From contig JAFWTY010000022.1 of the NCBI GenBank assembly GCA_017518735.1, positions 1 to 64,000 of the forward strand: a DNA stretch of 64,000 bases. Direction: 5' to 3'. Source of the stretch: Lachnospiraceae bacterium. GTDB lineage: Bacteria; Bacillota; Clostridia; Lachnospirales; Lachnospiraceae. Positions within the stretch are counted from its first letter, which is position 1; each line of letters opens with the position of its first letter. Under the pieces are notes generated by a model that ran no database searches, was not told where the DNA came from, and worked only from the letters and a program-made list of their open reading frames with translations. This document shows, piece after piece, positions 49,342 to 60,023 of the stretch. The translations under genes and the position numbers were made by a program.

Positions 49342-51141
49342 ATGGATGCAACAGCAATTAAAGCATTAATAGAAGAAAACGTATCAGGCAGCGTCTTTTC
49401 CGTATGGTTTTTAATCGGAGCCGCACTGGTATTTTGGATGCAGGCAGGATTTGCAATGGTGGAGGCAGGCTTCACCAGGGCTAAGAACACCGGAAACATC
49501 ATTATGAAGAACCTGATGGATTTCTGTATCGGTACAGTGGTATTCATTCTGATCGGTTTCGGACTTTTAATGGGTGAGGACCTGGTAGGATTTATCGGTA
49601 AACCCGGATTCGACCTCTTCACCGCATACGAAGGATTTGATTTCTCCAGTTTCGTATTTAACCTGGTATTCTGCGCGACCACCGCTACCATCGTATCCGG
49701 TGCCATGGCAGAAAGAACGAAATTCTTATCCTACTGTGTATATTCCGCAGTTATTTCCGCTTTGATCTATCCGATCGAAGCACACTGGATCTGGGGCGGC
49801 GGCTGGTTAGCCGGAGTTGGTTTCCATGATTTTGCAGGTTCCTGTGCAATCCATATGGTTGGCGGTATTTCCGCTTTGATCGGCGCCAAGATTTTAGGAC
49901 CCAGAATCGGTAAGTTCCAGAAAGACGAAAAGGGTAAAATCGTTAAGGTTAACGCTTTCCCCGGACATAACATTACAATCGGTGCGTTGGGTGTATTCAT
50001 CCTTTGGCTTGGTTGGTACGGATTCAACGGTGCGGCAGCAACGAGCGTTCCTCAGCTTGGATCCATCTTCCTTACCACGACGATCGCTCCCGCAGTAGCA
50101 ACCGTAGTATGTATGATCTTTACCTGGATTAAGTATAAGAAACCCGATGTTTCGATGTGCTTAAACGCATCCCTGGCAGGTCTGGTAGCCATTACCGCAG
50201 GATGTGACGTAACCGACGCGGCCGGTGCAACCGCTATCGGTGCGGTAGCAGGATTACTTGTAGTATTCGGTGTTTGGTTCCTTGATTATGTACTTCATAT
50301 CGACGATCCCGTTGGTGCCGTTGCGGTTCACTGCTTAAACGGTATCTGGGGTACCATTGCAGTAGGCTTATTCGCAACTTCCTCCGCTCCCGATTATGCA
50401 ATCGCTGATGCGGCAGGCAACACCCTGGAAGGTTTGTTCTACGGCGGTGGATTTAAATTACTCGGAATCCAGTTAACCGGTTTCGGTGCAGTAGCATGCT
50501 GGACCGCAATCACAATGATTATCGTATTCTTCCTCATTAAGGCGATCTTCGGACTTCGTGTATCAAGAGAAGAAGAAATTACCGGTCTGGATGCAACCGA
50601 ACATGGTCTTCCGAGCGCATATGCAGGATTTGCAATGTTACCCGAAGACGTTACAGAAGGTGTTGAAGAAGAGACCGTTGTTACCGGTGATGAACCCATG
50701 GAAGCAGCAGTTGTTGTATCCGGCGATGTTCCGGCAGCGGAAGCAATTCCAGTAAAGAAGATGCCGGTATTCGCAAGCGACGGACACAAGTACACCAAGG
50801 TAGAAATCATCTGCAAGGAAGCAAAATTCGAGAAGTTGAAGAACTCCATGATGAAACTCGGTATTACCGGTATGACCGTTTCCCACGTACTTGGATGCGG
50901 TGTTCAGAAGGGTAAACCGGAATTCTACAGAGGAGTACAGATCGAAGCAAACCTGTTGCCTAAGATCCAGGTGGATATCGTAGTCAGCAAGGTACCTGTT
51001 AGAGATGTAATCGAAACAGCGAAGAAAGTTCTTTATACCGGACATATCGGCGACGGAAAGATTTTCGTATACGATGTTGAGAACGTAGTAAAGGTTCGTA
51101 CCGGTGAAGAAGGATTCGATGCTTTGCAGGATGTCGAATAA
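49342..51141 (+). CDS. Ammonium transporter fused to a P-II domain
   Basis: 599 aa. Residues about 15-420 form the 11-helix Amt channel (WMQAGFAMVEAGFTRAKN, GAMAERTKFLSYCVYS, HWIWGGGWL, HMVGG, VAVHCLNGIWGTIAVG). After an acidic linker (about 430-470), residues about 475-590 are a GlnB/GlnK-type domain (YTKVEIICKEAKFEKLKNSM, VSHVLGCGVQKG, KIQVDIVVSKV, GDGKIFVYDVENVVKVRTGE). P-II proteins normally bind Amt in trans and block it; here the regulator is tethered. Preceded by AAAGGAG. Confidence 0.94.
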   Translation: MDATAIKALIEENVSGSVFSVWFLIGAALVFWMQAGFAMVEAGFTRAKNTGNIIMKNLMDFCIGTVVFILIGFGLLMGEDLVGFIGKPGFDLFTAYEGFDFSSFVFNLVFCATTATIVSGAMAERTKFLSYCVYSAVISALIYPIEAHWIWGGGWLAGVGFHDFAGSCAIHMVGGISALIGAKILGPRIGKFQKDEKGKIVKVNAFPGHNITIGALGVFILWLGWYGFNGAAATSVPQLGSIFLTTTIAPAVATVVCMIFTWIKYKKPDVSMCLNASLAGLVAITAGCDVTDAAGATAIGAVAGLLVVFGVWFLDYVLHIDDPVGAVAVHCLNGIWGTIAVGLFATSSAPDYAIADAAGNTLEGLFYGGGFKLLGIQLTGFGAVACWTAITMIIVFFLIKAIFGLRVSREEEITGLDATEHGLPSAYAGFAMLPEDVTEGVEEETVVTGDEPMEAAVVVSGDVPAAEAIPVKKMPVFASDGHKYTKVEIICKEAKFEKLKNSMMKLGITGMTVSHVLGCGVQKGKPEFYRGVQIEANLLPKIQVDIVVSKVPVRDVIETAKKVLYTGHIGDGKIFVYDVENVVKVRTGEEGFDALQDVE

Positions 51142-51164
51142 GAGTTACACACAATGAATATGGA

Positions 51165-51203
51165 TTCTTCGGTTCCGGGAGAACATCTTCCGGAACCGAA
51201 GAA
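51165..51203 (+). promoter_or_regulatory. 14-bp perfect hairpin between amt and asnB
   Basis: TTCTTCGGTTCCGG (51165-51178) and its exact complement (51190-51203) around an 11-base loop. No T-run. It lies 44 bases before the asnB start, so it is probably an mRNA processing or stability element. Confidence 0.6.
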
Positions 51204-51246
51204 ATTTATCGTTTATAAGAAAAAGAAGAGAATCGAGGATGACACA

Positions 51247-52827
51247 ATGTGTTCAATCATGTGTTACTGCAAGGAAGATGCAGTTTTGGAACAATTTAAA
51301 AAAGGCTTTCAGGAGACCGTGTCCAGAGGACCGGACGATAGCCGTATTATAGAACTGCCGGACGGCATCATGGGCTTTCACCGTCTTGCGATTATGGGAC
51401 TTCATCCGGAAGGAATGCAACCCTTTGAATATGAAGGTGATTACGTAGTTTGCAATGGTGAGATTTACGGTTTTGATACAATCAAAAAACATCTGATTGC
51501 GGACGGATATAAATTCCAGAGTGATTCAGACTGCGAGATCTTACTTCCGATGTATAAGGATTACGGAGTATCGATGTTTGAGATGCTGGATGCGGAATAT
51601 GCATGCATCATTTATGACGGCGATACGCATGAGTTTTTGGCAGCGCGTGATCCGATCGGAATCAGACCGTTGTATTACGGATATGATAAAGACGGCGCCA
51701 TCGTTTTTGCGTCAGAACCGAAGAACTTAGTAAACATCTGCGATAAGATCATGCCTTTCCCTCCCGGACATTATTATAAAGGCGGAGAATTCATCTGTTA
51801 CACGGATATTACGAGAGTGGACCATGTTTCCGAGGATGATTTGGAAACAGCCTGCGGTAAGATCAAAGACCTTCTTGTAAAAGGCGTGGAAAAAAGACTG
51901 GTTGCGGATGCAAAGGTCGGCTTCCTTCTTTCCGGCGGTCTGGATTCTTCCCTGGTTTGCGCAATTGCAGCCAAGAAGAGCGATGTGCCGATTAAGACAT
52001 TTGCAATCGGTATGACCGAAGATGCTATTGACTTAAAATATGCAAAACAGGTAGCTGATTTTATCGGCAGCGACCATACCGAGATTTATATGACTCCCGA
52101 TGAGGTTATTTCTTCTCTGAGGGATGTTATCAAACTTCTCGGAACCTTTGATATTACAACGATTCGTGCCAGCATGGGTATGTATTTACTCTGCAAAGGC
52201 ATTCATGAACAGACCGATATCCGCGTGCTTTTGACCGGTGAAATTTCGGATGAGTTGTTCGGATATAAATACACGGATTTCGCACCGAATGCGGCAGCTT
52301 TCCAGGCAGAGAGCGTAAAGCGCGTGCATGAACTTCACATGTATGACGTACTTCGTGCAGACAGATGTATATCCGTAAACTCCCTTGAAGCACGTGTCCC
52401 CTTCGGTGATCTGGCTTTTGTCGAATATGTCATGAGCATTGATCCGGAGATGAAATTAAACAAATACGGAAAAGGAAAATATCTGCTTCGCCATGCATTT
52501 GAAGATGGGGAATACTTACCGGAGAGCATTCTCTGGAGAGAAAAAGCAGCCTTCTCCGACGCGGTAGGTCACTCCATGGTGGATTATCTGAAAGAATATG
52601 CGGAAAAAGAATACGGTGATGACTGGCAGGAGATTGCAGCAAAATATGAGCATGCCACACCGTTTACGAAAGAGTCGCTACTGTATCGTGAGATTTTTGA
52701 AGATTACTATCCCGGTCAGGCCGACATGATCGTCGACTTCTGGATGCCGAACAAAGAGTGGGAAGGATGCAACGTCAACGATCCCTCTGCGAGAGTTCTT
52801 TCGAACTACGGAGATTCCGGTAAATAA
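51247..52827 (+). CDS. asnB: Asparagine synthetase (glutamine-hydrolysing)
   Basis: 526 aa. Cys2 (MCSIMCYC) is the class II glutaminase nucleophile, with RGPDDSRI and CNGEIYGF. The synthetase domain has SGGLDSSLVCA (PP loop) and TGEISDELFGY. ATG 51247 has GAGG eight bases upstream and gives the required Met-Cys start; the longer frame would bury the nucleophile. Transcribed with glnN and amt, it takes the glutamine made upstream. Confidence 0.94.
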   Translation: MCSIMCYCKEDAVLEQFKKGFQETVSRGPDDSRIIELPDGIMGFHRLAIMGLHPEGMQPFEYEGDYVVCNGEIYGFDTIKKHLIADGYKFQSDSDCEILLPMYKDYGVSMFEMLDAEYACIIYDGDTHEFLAARDPIGIRPLYYGYDKDGAIVFASEPKNLVNICDKIMPFPPGHYYKGGEFICYTDITRVDHVSEDDLETACGKIKDLLVKGVEKRLVADAKVGFLLSGGLDSSLVCAIAAKKSDVPIKTFAIGMTEDAIDLKYAKQVADFIGSDHTEIYMTPDEVISSLRDVIKLLGTFDITTIRASMGMYLLCKGIHEQTDIRVLLTGEISDELFGYKYTDFAPNAAAFQAESVKRVHELHMYDVLRADRCISVNSLEARVPFGDLAFVEYVMSIDPEMKLNKYGKGKYLLRHAFEDGEYLPESILWREKAAFSDAVGHSMVDYLKEYAEKEYGDDWQEIAAKYEHATPFTKESLLYREIFEDYYPGQADMIVDFWMPNKEWEGCNVNDPSARVLSNYGDSGK

Positions 52828-52862
52828 TAAGCGACAGGCACCATAAAAAAGTATTAACAACG

Positions 52863-52891
52863 AACCACCGGTGATGATCCGGTGGTTTTTT
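52863..52891 (+). terminator. Terminator of the glnN-amt-asnB unit
   Basis: AACCACCGG and CCGGTGGTT, nine pairs, seven-base loop, then T-run. Confidence 0.92.
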
Positions 52892-52895
52892 GTGC

Positions 52896-52950
52896 TTGCA
52901 ATTTACGGAGAGTAATATTATTATCAAACTAAAGTTAGTTATAACTAACT
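52896..52950 (+). promoter_or_regulatory. ZIP gene promoter and metal-regulator operator
   Basis: TTGCAA (52896-52901), 17 bases, TATTAT (52919-52924). AGTTAGTTATAACTAACT (52933-52950) is a perfect 18-bp palindrome just downstream of the expected start. Its half-site recurs before the DtxR-family gene at 5950-5979. Confidence 0.7.
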
Positions 52951-52988
52951 AATGAATTAGGCATATGATACGAAAAGGAGGATACAGT

Positions 52989-53756
52989 ATGTGGCAGATT
53001 ATCATTATTCCATTTCTTGGGACAACGTTAGGCGCGGCCTGTGTATTCTTTTTTAAAAAAGGCATCGGAGACAAGACCCAGCATGCCCTGATTGGGTTTG
53101 CATCGGGTGTAATGGTGGCGGCTTCTTTTTTCAGCCTTATTCTCCCGGCACTGGATATGAGCTCTAAGCTTGAAAAACTTAGTTTTATTCCGGCATGTGT
53201 AGGGTTTGGAGCCGGTATGATGTTTCTGCTTTTGCTCGATATTCTGACTCCGCATATGCATATCAATAAAAGTGAAGAAGGACCGAAAACCGGGCTGAAA
53301 CGTACCACGAAACTGATTCTCGCTGTTACGCTTCACAATCTTCCGGAAGGAATGGCGGTTGGAATTGTTTGCGCCGGATGGCTTGCCGGAAACGAGAAGA
53401 TCGGTTATATGGGCGCTTTGGCGCTGGCACTTGGTATCGCCATACAGAATTTCCCGGAGGGTGCAATTGTTTCGATGCCGCTTTTGGGCGAGGGCATGAA
53501 AAAAGGAAAAACTTTCCTCTTTGGCATGTTATCCGGTATCGTGGAACCCATCGGCGCACTGCTTGTTATTGCGGCTTCCGGACTGTTAACACCTGCCATG
53601 CCTTATCTACTCAGTTTCGCCGCAGGTGCCATGATTTATGTTGTTGTGGAAGAACTGATTCCGGAAATGTCTGAGGGAAAGCATTCCAATCTGGGTACGA
53701 TTTGTTTTGCGCTTGGATTCATTCTGATGATGGCTCTGGATGTAGGCCTTGGCTGA
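52989..53756 (+). CDS. ZIP-family metal transporter
   Basis: 255 aa, about eight hydrophobic segments. It takes up divalent metals such as Zn, Fe or Mn. Metal motifs are HNLPEGMAVG in helix 4 and NFPEGAIVS in helix 5. The intervening loop carries a His-containing stretch (TPHMHINKSEEG). ATG 52989 has AAAAGGAGG upstream and is preferred over ATG 52965. Regulation by the DtxR-type protein is inferred from the palindrome. Confidence 0.92.
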   Translation: MWQIIIIPFLGTTLGAACVFFFKKGIGDKTQHALIGFASGVMVAASFFSLILPALDMSSKLEKLSFIPACVGFGAGMMFLLLLDILTPHMHINKSEEGPKTGLKRTTKLILAVTLHNLPEGMAVGIVCAGWLAGNEKIGYMGALALALGIAIQNFPEGAIVSMPLLGEGMKKGKTFLFGMLSGIVEPIGALLVIAASGLLTPAMPYLLSFAAGAMIYVVVEELIPEMSEGKHSNLGTICFALGFILMMALDVGLG

Positions 53757-53867
53757 CGAGTTCTTTTCTTGTTGTCGGGAATTTGATAAAATACATTCAA
53801 TTAATCCATAAAAATGACTTGGACGTTTCGTTAGTTACATAGAAACGACACAAGGAGGAAATTTGTA

Positions 53868-54335
53868 ATGTTTAAGAAATACACAATTTGTTTCATTATG
53901 GCAGCAGTACTTGCACTGGGAATGGCGGGATGTACGAAGAATTCGAATACTACGCAGGTAGCACTGCAGCCCGTCATTGAACGTGAAGGAAATGTCGGCG
54001 GATATCATTACACGGTTGAGGAAAATACAAGCTATTTCCGTAAAAACGAAACAGCCGGATACTATCTCGACACGCTGGATCAGCCCAATGCGCCGTACTT
54101 AGTGTTCATTACTTCCGGAGAAAAAAAGACGAGTGGATATGGGGTTGAAGTTACCGGAATCAATGTGGACGCCAACGACTATATGACGATTACCGTGCAG
54201 TTTACGGAGCCGGATTCGAAGTCGTCCGTAAAAAAGGAAAAAACTTATCCGACGACAACGGTTACCCTGGATAAGATGCCTTCGGACATTACGGTTGAGT
54301 TGACGGACGGAAGCACGTTAATGTGGTTACAGTAA
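53868..54335 (+). CDS. Small lipoprotein, possible PrcB-like C-terminal domain
   Basis: 155 aa. Lipobox GMAGC (Cys22). PYLVFITSGEKKTSGYGVEVTG (about 80-105) resembles the PrcB C-terminal family, a small secreted beta domain with a GEKxTGGY motif. Function unknown. Preceded by AAGGAGG. The upstream CGTTTC-N12-GAAACG dyad (53827-53850) includes one GTTAGTTA half-site. Confidence 0.72.
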   Translation: MFKKYTICFIMAAVLALGMAGCTKNSNTTQVALQPVIEREGNVGGYHYTVEENTSYFRKNETAGYYLDTLDQPNAPYLVFITSGEKKTSGYGVEVTGINVDANDYMTITVQFTEPDSKSSVKKEKTYPTTTVTLDKMPSDITVELTDGSTLMWLQ

Positions 54336-54336
54336 G

Positions 54337-54361
54337 GTGACAGGGACGGTTCTGCTGTCAC
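54337..54361. repeat. Short palindromic repeat-like element
   Basis: GTGACAG and CTGTCAC flank an 11-base centre (GGACGGTTCTG). Elements of the form GTGACAGGGACGG are scattered in several Firmicutes genomes as REP-like repeats. Only one copy is in this window, so repeat status rests on memory. Confidence 0.4.
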
Positions 54362-54381
54362 ACATAAATATGGAGGAAAAA

Positions 54382-55218
54382 ATGAAAAAGAAAACGATTG
54401 TAAATCTTGGACTTGTTTTACTTGTAGGCTTAATGCTTACAGGATGTCAAAAAGCCGGAGGAACAACCGCCGAAGAACCCTCTTTGGTTGTTTCCGACCA
54501 AACATCGGAAAGCGAGATTGCCAGTGAGGTTACAGTAGAGGAAGAAGAGGGTACCTGGGTATTAGTCGGAATGACGATTGATTCCAAAGTCAATTGGTAT
54601 AACTACGGAAAGAAGATGATTTCGGAATACGAATATGATGATAAGGGAAATCTGATTAAATCCGTATCCAAATATGAAGACGGTTCCTATATGCTCGGTA
54701 GCATTATCGAGATGGAATATGATGAAGACGGTGATATGCTGAAAAGCACGACTTATGATGAAGACGGAACAATCGTTACCTCGTCGGAATATGTGTGGAA
54801 TAAAGATAAAACGGAATGCACCGTTACCTGTTATGACGCGAGCGGAAAAGCGAATCAGACGATCAGCCAGAGTTATAATGCGGATAAGAAATTAATTAAG
54901 GCCGCATACGAGACATCGTATACGGAGTTTATCTATGACGATCATAACAATTTAAAAGAAACTATCTCTTACAGTCTTGATGGCAGTATTACCGGCAAAT
55001 GCGAATACCAAAATGAGTATGATGAAAATGATCGCCTGGTAAAGGCCACCTACGTTAATTATTCTACGGATGAGACCGGAAACTTATATCAGCCCGGTGG
55101 AGATTCTTATTCTGTTATGGAATATGACGATAATGGCAATTTGGCCAAGGAAACAAGCTATAGTGTAGATGATGACTCGGTACAGTTCATCAACATTTAT
55201 GAATACGAGAAGCACTGA
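54382..55218 (+). CDS. Lipoprotein with YD-like tandem repeats
   Basis: 278 aa. Lipobox LMLTGC (Cys22). From about residue 80 on there are repeats such as YEYDDKGNLIKSVSKYEDGS, EYDEDGDMLKSTTYDEDGT and EYDDNGNLAKETSYSVDD. They resemble YD (RHS-type) or MORN-like carbohydrate/surface repeats and should form a stacked beta structure. Function unknown. ATG 54382 has TGGAGG; an upstream GTG would lack the signal. Confidence 0.75.
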   Translation: MKKKTIVNLGLVLLVGLMLTGCQKAGGTTAEEPSLVVSDQTSESEIASEVTVEEEEGTWVLVGMTIDSKVNWYNYGKKMISEYEYDDKGNLIKSVSKYEDGSYMLGSIIEMEYDEDGDMLKSTTYDEDGTIVTSSEYVWNKDKTECTVTCYDASGKANQTISQSYNADKKLIKAAYETSYTEFIYDDHNNLKETISYSLDGSITGKCEYQNEYDENDRLVKATYVNYSTDETGNLYQPGGDSYSVMEYDDNGNLAKETSYSVDDDSVQFINIYEYEKH

Positions 55219-55243
55219 TCAAGTTTAATCATGGGGGAGCGAT

Positions 55244-55906
55244 ATGAGATACGGAGAATCCACATTTGATATTATATATCTTTTGTTTGCCATCACGACA
55301 GGTATCGTAATTTTGATTAAAAGAAGAGATGCCATCGGCAGACTGATGGGATTTGCCGCACTGATTCTCGGCTGCGGAGATGCGTTTCATCTGGTTCCCC
55401 GCGTATTGAATTACTTTGTGGACAGAGATTTTACCGCGTGGCTGGGATTTGGGAAACTCGTAACGTCAATCACCATGACGATATTCTACCTGCTGGTATT
55501 TTTCCTGCATACGAAGTTGTATGACTGGAAAAAGAACGAGAAAAATGCGGTCATGATAAGTCTGTTTTTCCTTACTATTAGCAGGATTACAATCTGCCTC
55601 ATGCCGGGAAACCGCTGGCTTACCGGCGACGGAACCATGCTTTGGGGAATCCTTCGCAACATTCCCTTTGTTGCCATCGGTGTCCTCATCGTTGTGATCT
55701 ATTTCCAAAGACGAAAAGAAAACAAAAACTTTAAAAGGATGTGGCTTTACGTCACATTATCCTTCTTATTCTACCTGCCTGTGGCGACCGTTGTATCGCT
55801 TCTGCCGATGCTCGGCATGCTGATGCTTCCGAAGACGGTCTGCTATATGCTGGTCTTAATTATCTTCTTAAAAGAGAGCGGAAATCGCGAGAATCAAAGC
55901 TGTTAA
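55244..55906 (+). CDS. Seven-helix membrane protein of unknown function
   Basis: 220 aa, six to seven hydrophobic segments separated by short basic loops (RRDAIG, YDWKKNEKN, FQRRKENKNFKR). GCGDAFHLVPRV in helix 2-3 is a distinctive polar patch. I do not recognise the family. GGGGAGC upstream. It ends eight bases before the convergent methyltransferase gene. Confidence 0.65.
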   Translation: MRYGESTFDIIYLLFAITTGIVILIKRRDAIGRLMGFAALILGCGDAFHLVPRVLNYFVDRDFTAWLGFGKLVTSITMTIFYLLVFFLHTKLYDWKKNEKNAVMISLFFLTISRITICLMPGNRWLTGDGTMLWGILRNIPFVAIGVLIVVIYFQRRKENKNFKRMWLYVTLSFLFYLPVATVVSLLPMLGMLMLPKTVCYMLVLIIFLKESGNRENQSC

Positions 55907-55914
55907 CGGCATGG

Positions 55915-56760
55915 TTATTTCAACAGTTCCCAGAAGCTGATGGCACTTGCGGCCGCAACATTTAAGGAATCGACTCCGTGATACATCGGGATCATAACGC
56001 GATAATCGCAGGCGGAAATGACGTCTTTCGGAAGACCTGTTCCTTCGGTTCCGAGAACAACGGCGAGCTTTTCATTGGCACGGATTTCCTCATTATCCAC
56101 GCTGGTGGAATCTTCGGTTAACGCCATTGCAACAGTTCGAAAACCGTAGGACTGCAGTTGTTTGATTAAAGAGATTCCTTCGGATTCCTCCTTGGAGGCT
56201 TTCGCCCAGGGGATCTGAAAAACGGTTCCCATGCTGACCCTGGCAGATCTTCTGGTCAGGGGATCTACGGAAGGATAGGTAAGCAATGCTCCGTCCATAC
56301 CGAGGGCGGCTGCGGATCGGATAATCGCTCCTACATTTGTAGGATTTACAACATCATACAGCACGGTGATGCGTTTTTTGTCTTTGCAAAATTCGTTCAC
56401 CGAAACAGCTTCTTTTCTGCGAAGTACCATCCAAAGTCCGCGCACGAGAGCATATCCCGTAAGTTTCGTTACGATTTCTCTCGGGGCGGTATACACCGGG
56501 ATGGTGTTCTTTTTTTCTTCGCCCCAGGACTTCTCAATTGCATCAAAAACAGGTCCGGCCTCGACTTCAATCCGTCCGGTTTCCACAAGCATGCTTAAAG
56601 GCTCATATCCGGCTTCAAGGGCGCGCAGTATGACATTTGCACTCTCGGCCAGAAAAACGCCGGGTTCCGGCTCGTAGTAACGGAAAAGCTGTGCCTCCGA
56701 TATTCTTGCAAATACATCCAGAGCCGGGGAGTTGATATCATTGATTTCAATTAGGTTCAT
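55915..56760 (-). CDS. SpoU-family RNA 2'-O-methyltransferase
   Basis: 281 aa. N-terminal substrate-binding part (to about 120) and SPOUT trefoil-knot domain with NVGAIIRSAAALGMDGALLT, VLGTEGTGLP and RVMIPMYHGVDSLNVAAASA. It methylates rRNA or tRNA ribose using SAM; the target cannot be read by eye. Confidence 0.9.
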   Translation of the reverse strand: MNLIEINDINSPALDVFARISEAQLFRYYEPEPGVFLAESANVILRALEAGYEPLSMLVETGRIEVEAGPVFDAIEKSWGEEKKNTIPVYTAPREIVTKLTGYALVRGLWMVLRRKEAVSVNEFCKDKKRITVLYDVVNPTNVGAIIRSAAALGMDGALLTYPSVDPLTRRSARVSMGTVFQIPWAKASKEESEGISLIKQLQSYGFRTVAMALTEDSTSVDNEEIRANEKLAVVLGTEGTGLPKDVISACDYRVMIPMYHGVDSLNVAAASAISFWELLK

Positions 56761-56823
56761 TTTTATTCTCCAAAAGATTCATGTCCTTCTTTCCTATCTT
56801 ATCACAGAATGGAACTGCCTTGG

Positions 56824-58545
<1,722 letters not shown>

Positions 58546-58561
58546 AAAAGGACAAAGAAGA

Positions 58562-60010
58562 ATGAGTATTCATGAAGAATGCGGCGTATTCGGAATGATA
58601 TCCGCAGAAACTACAAATGTAGGTCAAATCGCATATTACGGATTATATGCCCTGCAACACAGGGGTCAGGAGAGCTGCGGAATCGTTGTGAATCATGACG
58701 GATTATTCTCTTCTCATAAAGAACTCGGACTGGTCAGTGAAGTGTTTACTGCGGATGTATTGTCCAAACTTCCCGAAGCGGAAATGGCGGTAGGACACGT
58801 TCGTTACGGAACCACCGGAGGCAACAGCAAAAGCAACTGCCAACCGATCGTGGTCAATCATCAAAAAGGAAGAATGGCTCTGGCTCACAACGGAAACCTT
58901 TCCAATGCCGCGAAACTCCACGATGAACTGGAACTGTCCGGCGCCATTTTTCATACCACTTCCGATACCGAAACGATTGCATATATCATAACGAAAGAAC
59001 GCTTAAAAGCCCCCTCTATCGAGGTGGCTTTAAGTCGTTCCATGGACATATTGGAAGGAGCCTATTCTCTGGTCTTAATGTCTCCGCAGAAACTGATCTG
59101 CGCGAGAGACCCCTATGGATTCCGTCCCTTATGTTATGGCAGATTAAAAGACGGATCCTTTGTTGTTGCATCGGAAAGCTGTGCAATTCATGCGGTCGGC
59201 GGAGAATTCATTCGTGATGTAAAGCCCGGAGAGATGCTCGTTTTCTCAAGAGAGAAGGACTCGGAGGAAGGAATCCGCATTGTTTCGGATGAAACCCACT
59301 GCAGAACGAAAGAAAAGAAAACATGTATTTTTGAATATATCTACTTTGCCCGTCCCGATTCCGTGATCGACGGAATATCGGTACATACCGCAAGAGTAAA
59401 TGCCGGAAAGGTATTGGCAAAGTCACATCCCGTAGATGCCGATATGGTAATCGGTGTGCCGGATTCGGGACTGGATGCGGCCATCGGATTCAGCCTGGAG
59501 TCGGGAATTCCTTACCGGATCGGTCTGATTAAGAATAAGTACATCGGTCGTACTTTCATCGCACCGGACAACAGACTGGATCAGGTAAAGATTAAGCTTT
59601 CCGCAATCGAAGAAGTGGTGAGAGGAAAACGAATTGTTTTGATCGATGATTCGATTGTAAGAGGAACCACAAGCGGTCAACTCGTAAAACTCCTTCGCGA
59701 TGCGTGTACCAAAGAAATCCATATGAGAATATCCGCACCTCCGTTTTTGCATCCCTGTTACTACGGTACGGACATTGATTCCGAAGAACATCTGATTGCG
59801 AATAAGCACAGCGTGGAAGAGATTGCAAAGATTATCGGAGTGGATTCCCTCGGATATCTGCCGATTGAAAAACTGGGCTGCCTGATTGATGAAGAAGACA
59901 GAGTACACAACGGATACTGCGATGCCTGCTTTGGCGGAAACTATCCGACGGAGATTCCGAAAGATACCAGAAAAGACCGGTTTGAAATGCCACTGTCAAT
60001 GAAGAAATGA
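58562..60010 (+). CDS. purF: Amidophosphoribosyltransferase
   Basis: 482 aa. First committed step of purine synthesis, using glutamine. Short propeptide MSIHEE then Cys7 (CGVFG); Fe-S type cysteines and the PRPP loop VLIDDSIVRGTT are present. ATG 58562 is chosen to give the short propeptide. It lies 16 bases after pyrG. Confidence 0.96.
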   Translation: MSIHEECGVFGMISAETTNVGQIAYYGLYALQHRGQESCGIVVNHDGLFSSHKELGLVSEVFTADVLSKLPEAEMAVGHVRYGTTGGNSKSNCQPIVVNHQKGRMALAHNGNLSNAAKLHDELELSGAIFHTTSDTETIAYIITKERLKAPSIEVALSRSMDILEGAYSLVLMSPQKLICARDPYGFRPLCYGRLKDGSFVVASESCAIHAVGGEFIRDVKPGEMLVFSREKDSEEGIRIVSDETHCRTKEKKTCIFEYIYFARPDSVIDGISVHTARVNAGKVLAKSHPVDADMVIGVPDSGLDAAIGFSLESGIPYRIGLIKNKYIGRTFIAPDNRLDQVKIKLSAIEEVVRGKRIVLIDDSIVRGTTSGQLVKLLRDACTKEIHMRISAPPFLHPCYYGTDIDSEEHLIANKHSVEEIAKIIGVDSLGYLPIEKLGCLIDEEDRVHNGYCDACFGGNYPTEIPKDTRKDRFEMPLSMKK

Positions 60011-60023
60011 AAGAGATACAAAG

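Noticed and set aside
51154..51246. Longer start for asparagine synthetase
   Set aside because: It would bury the catalytic Cys2 and translate the 14-bp hairpin.
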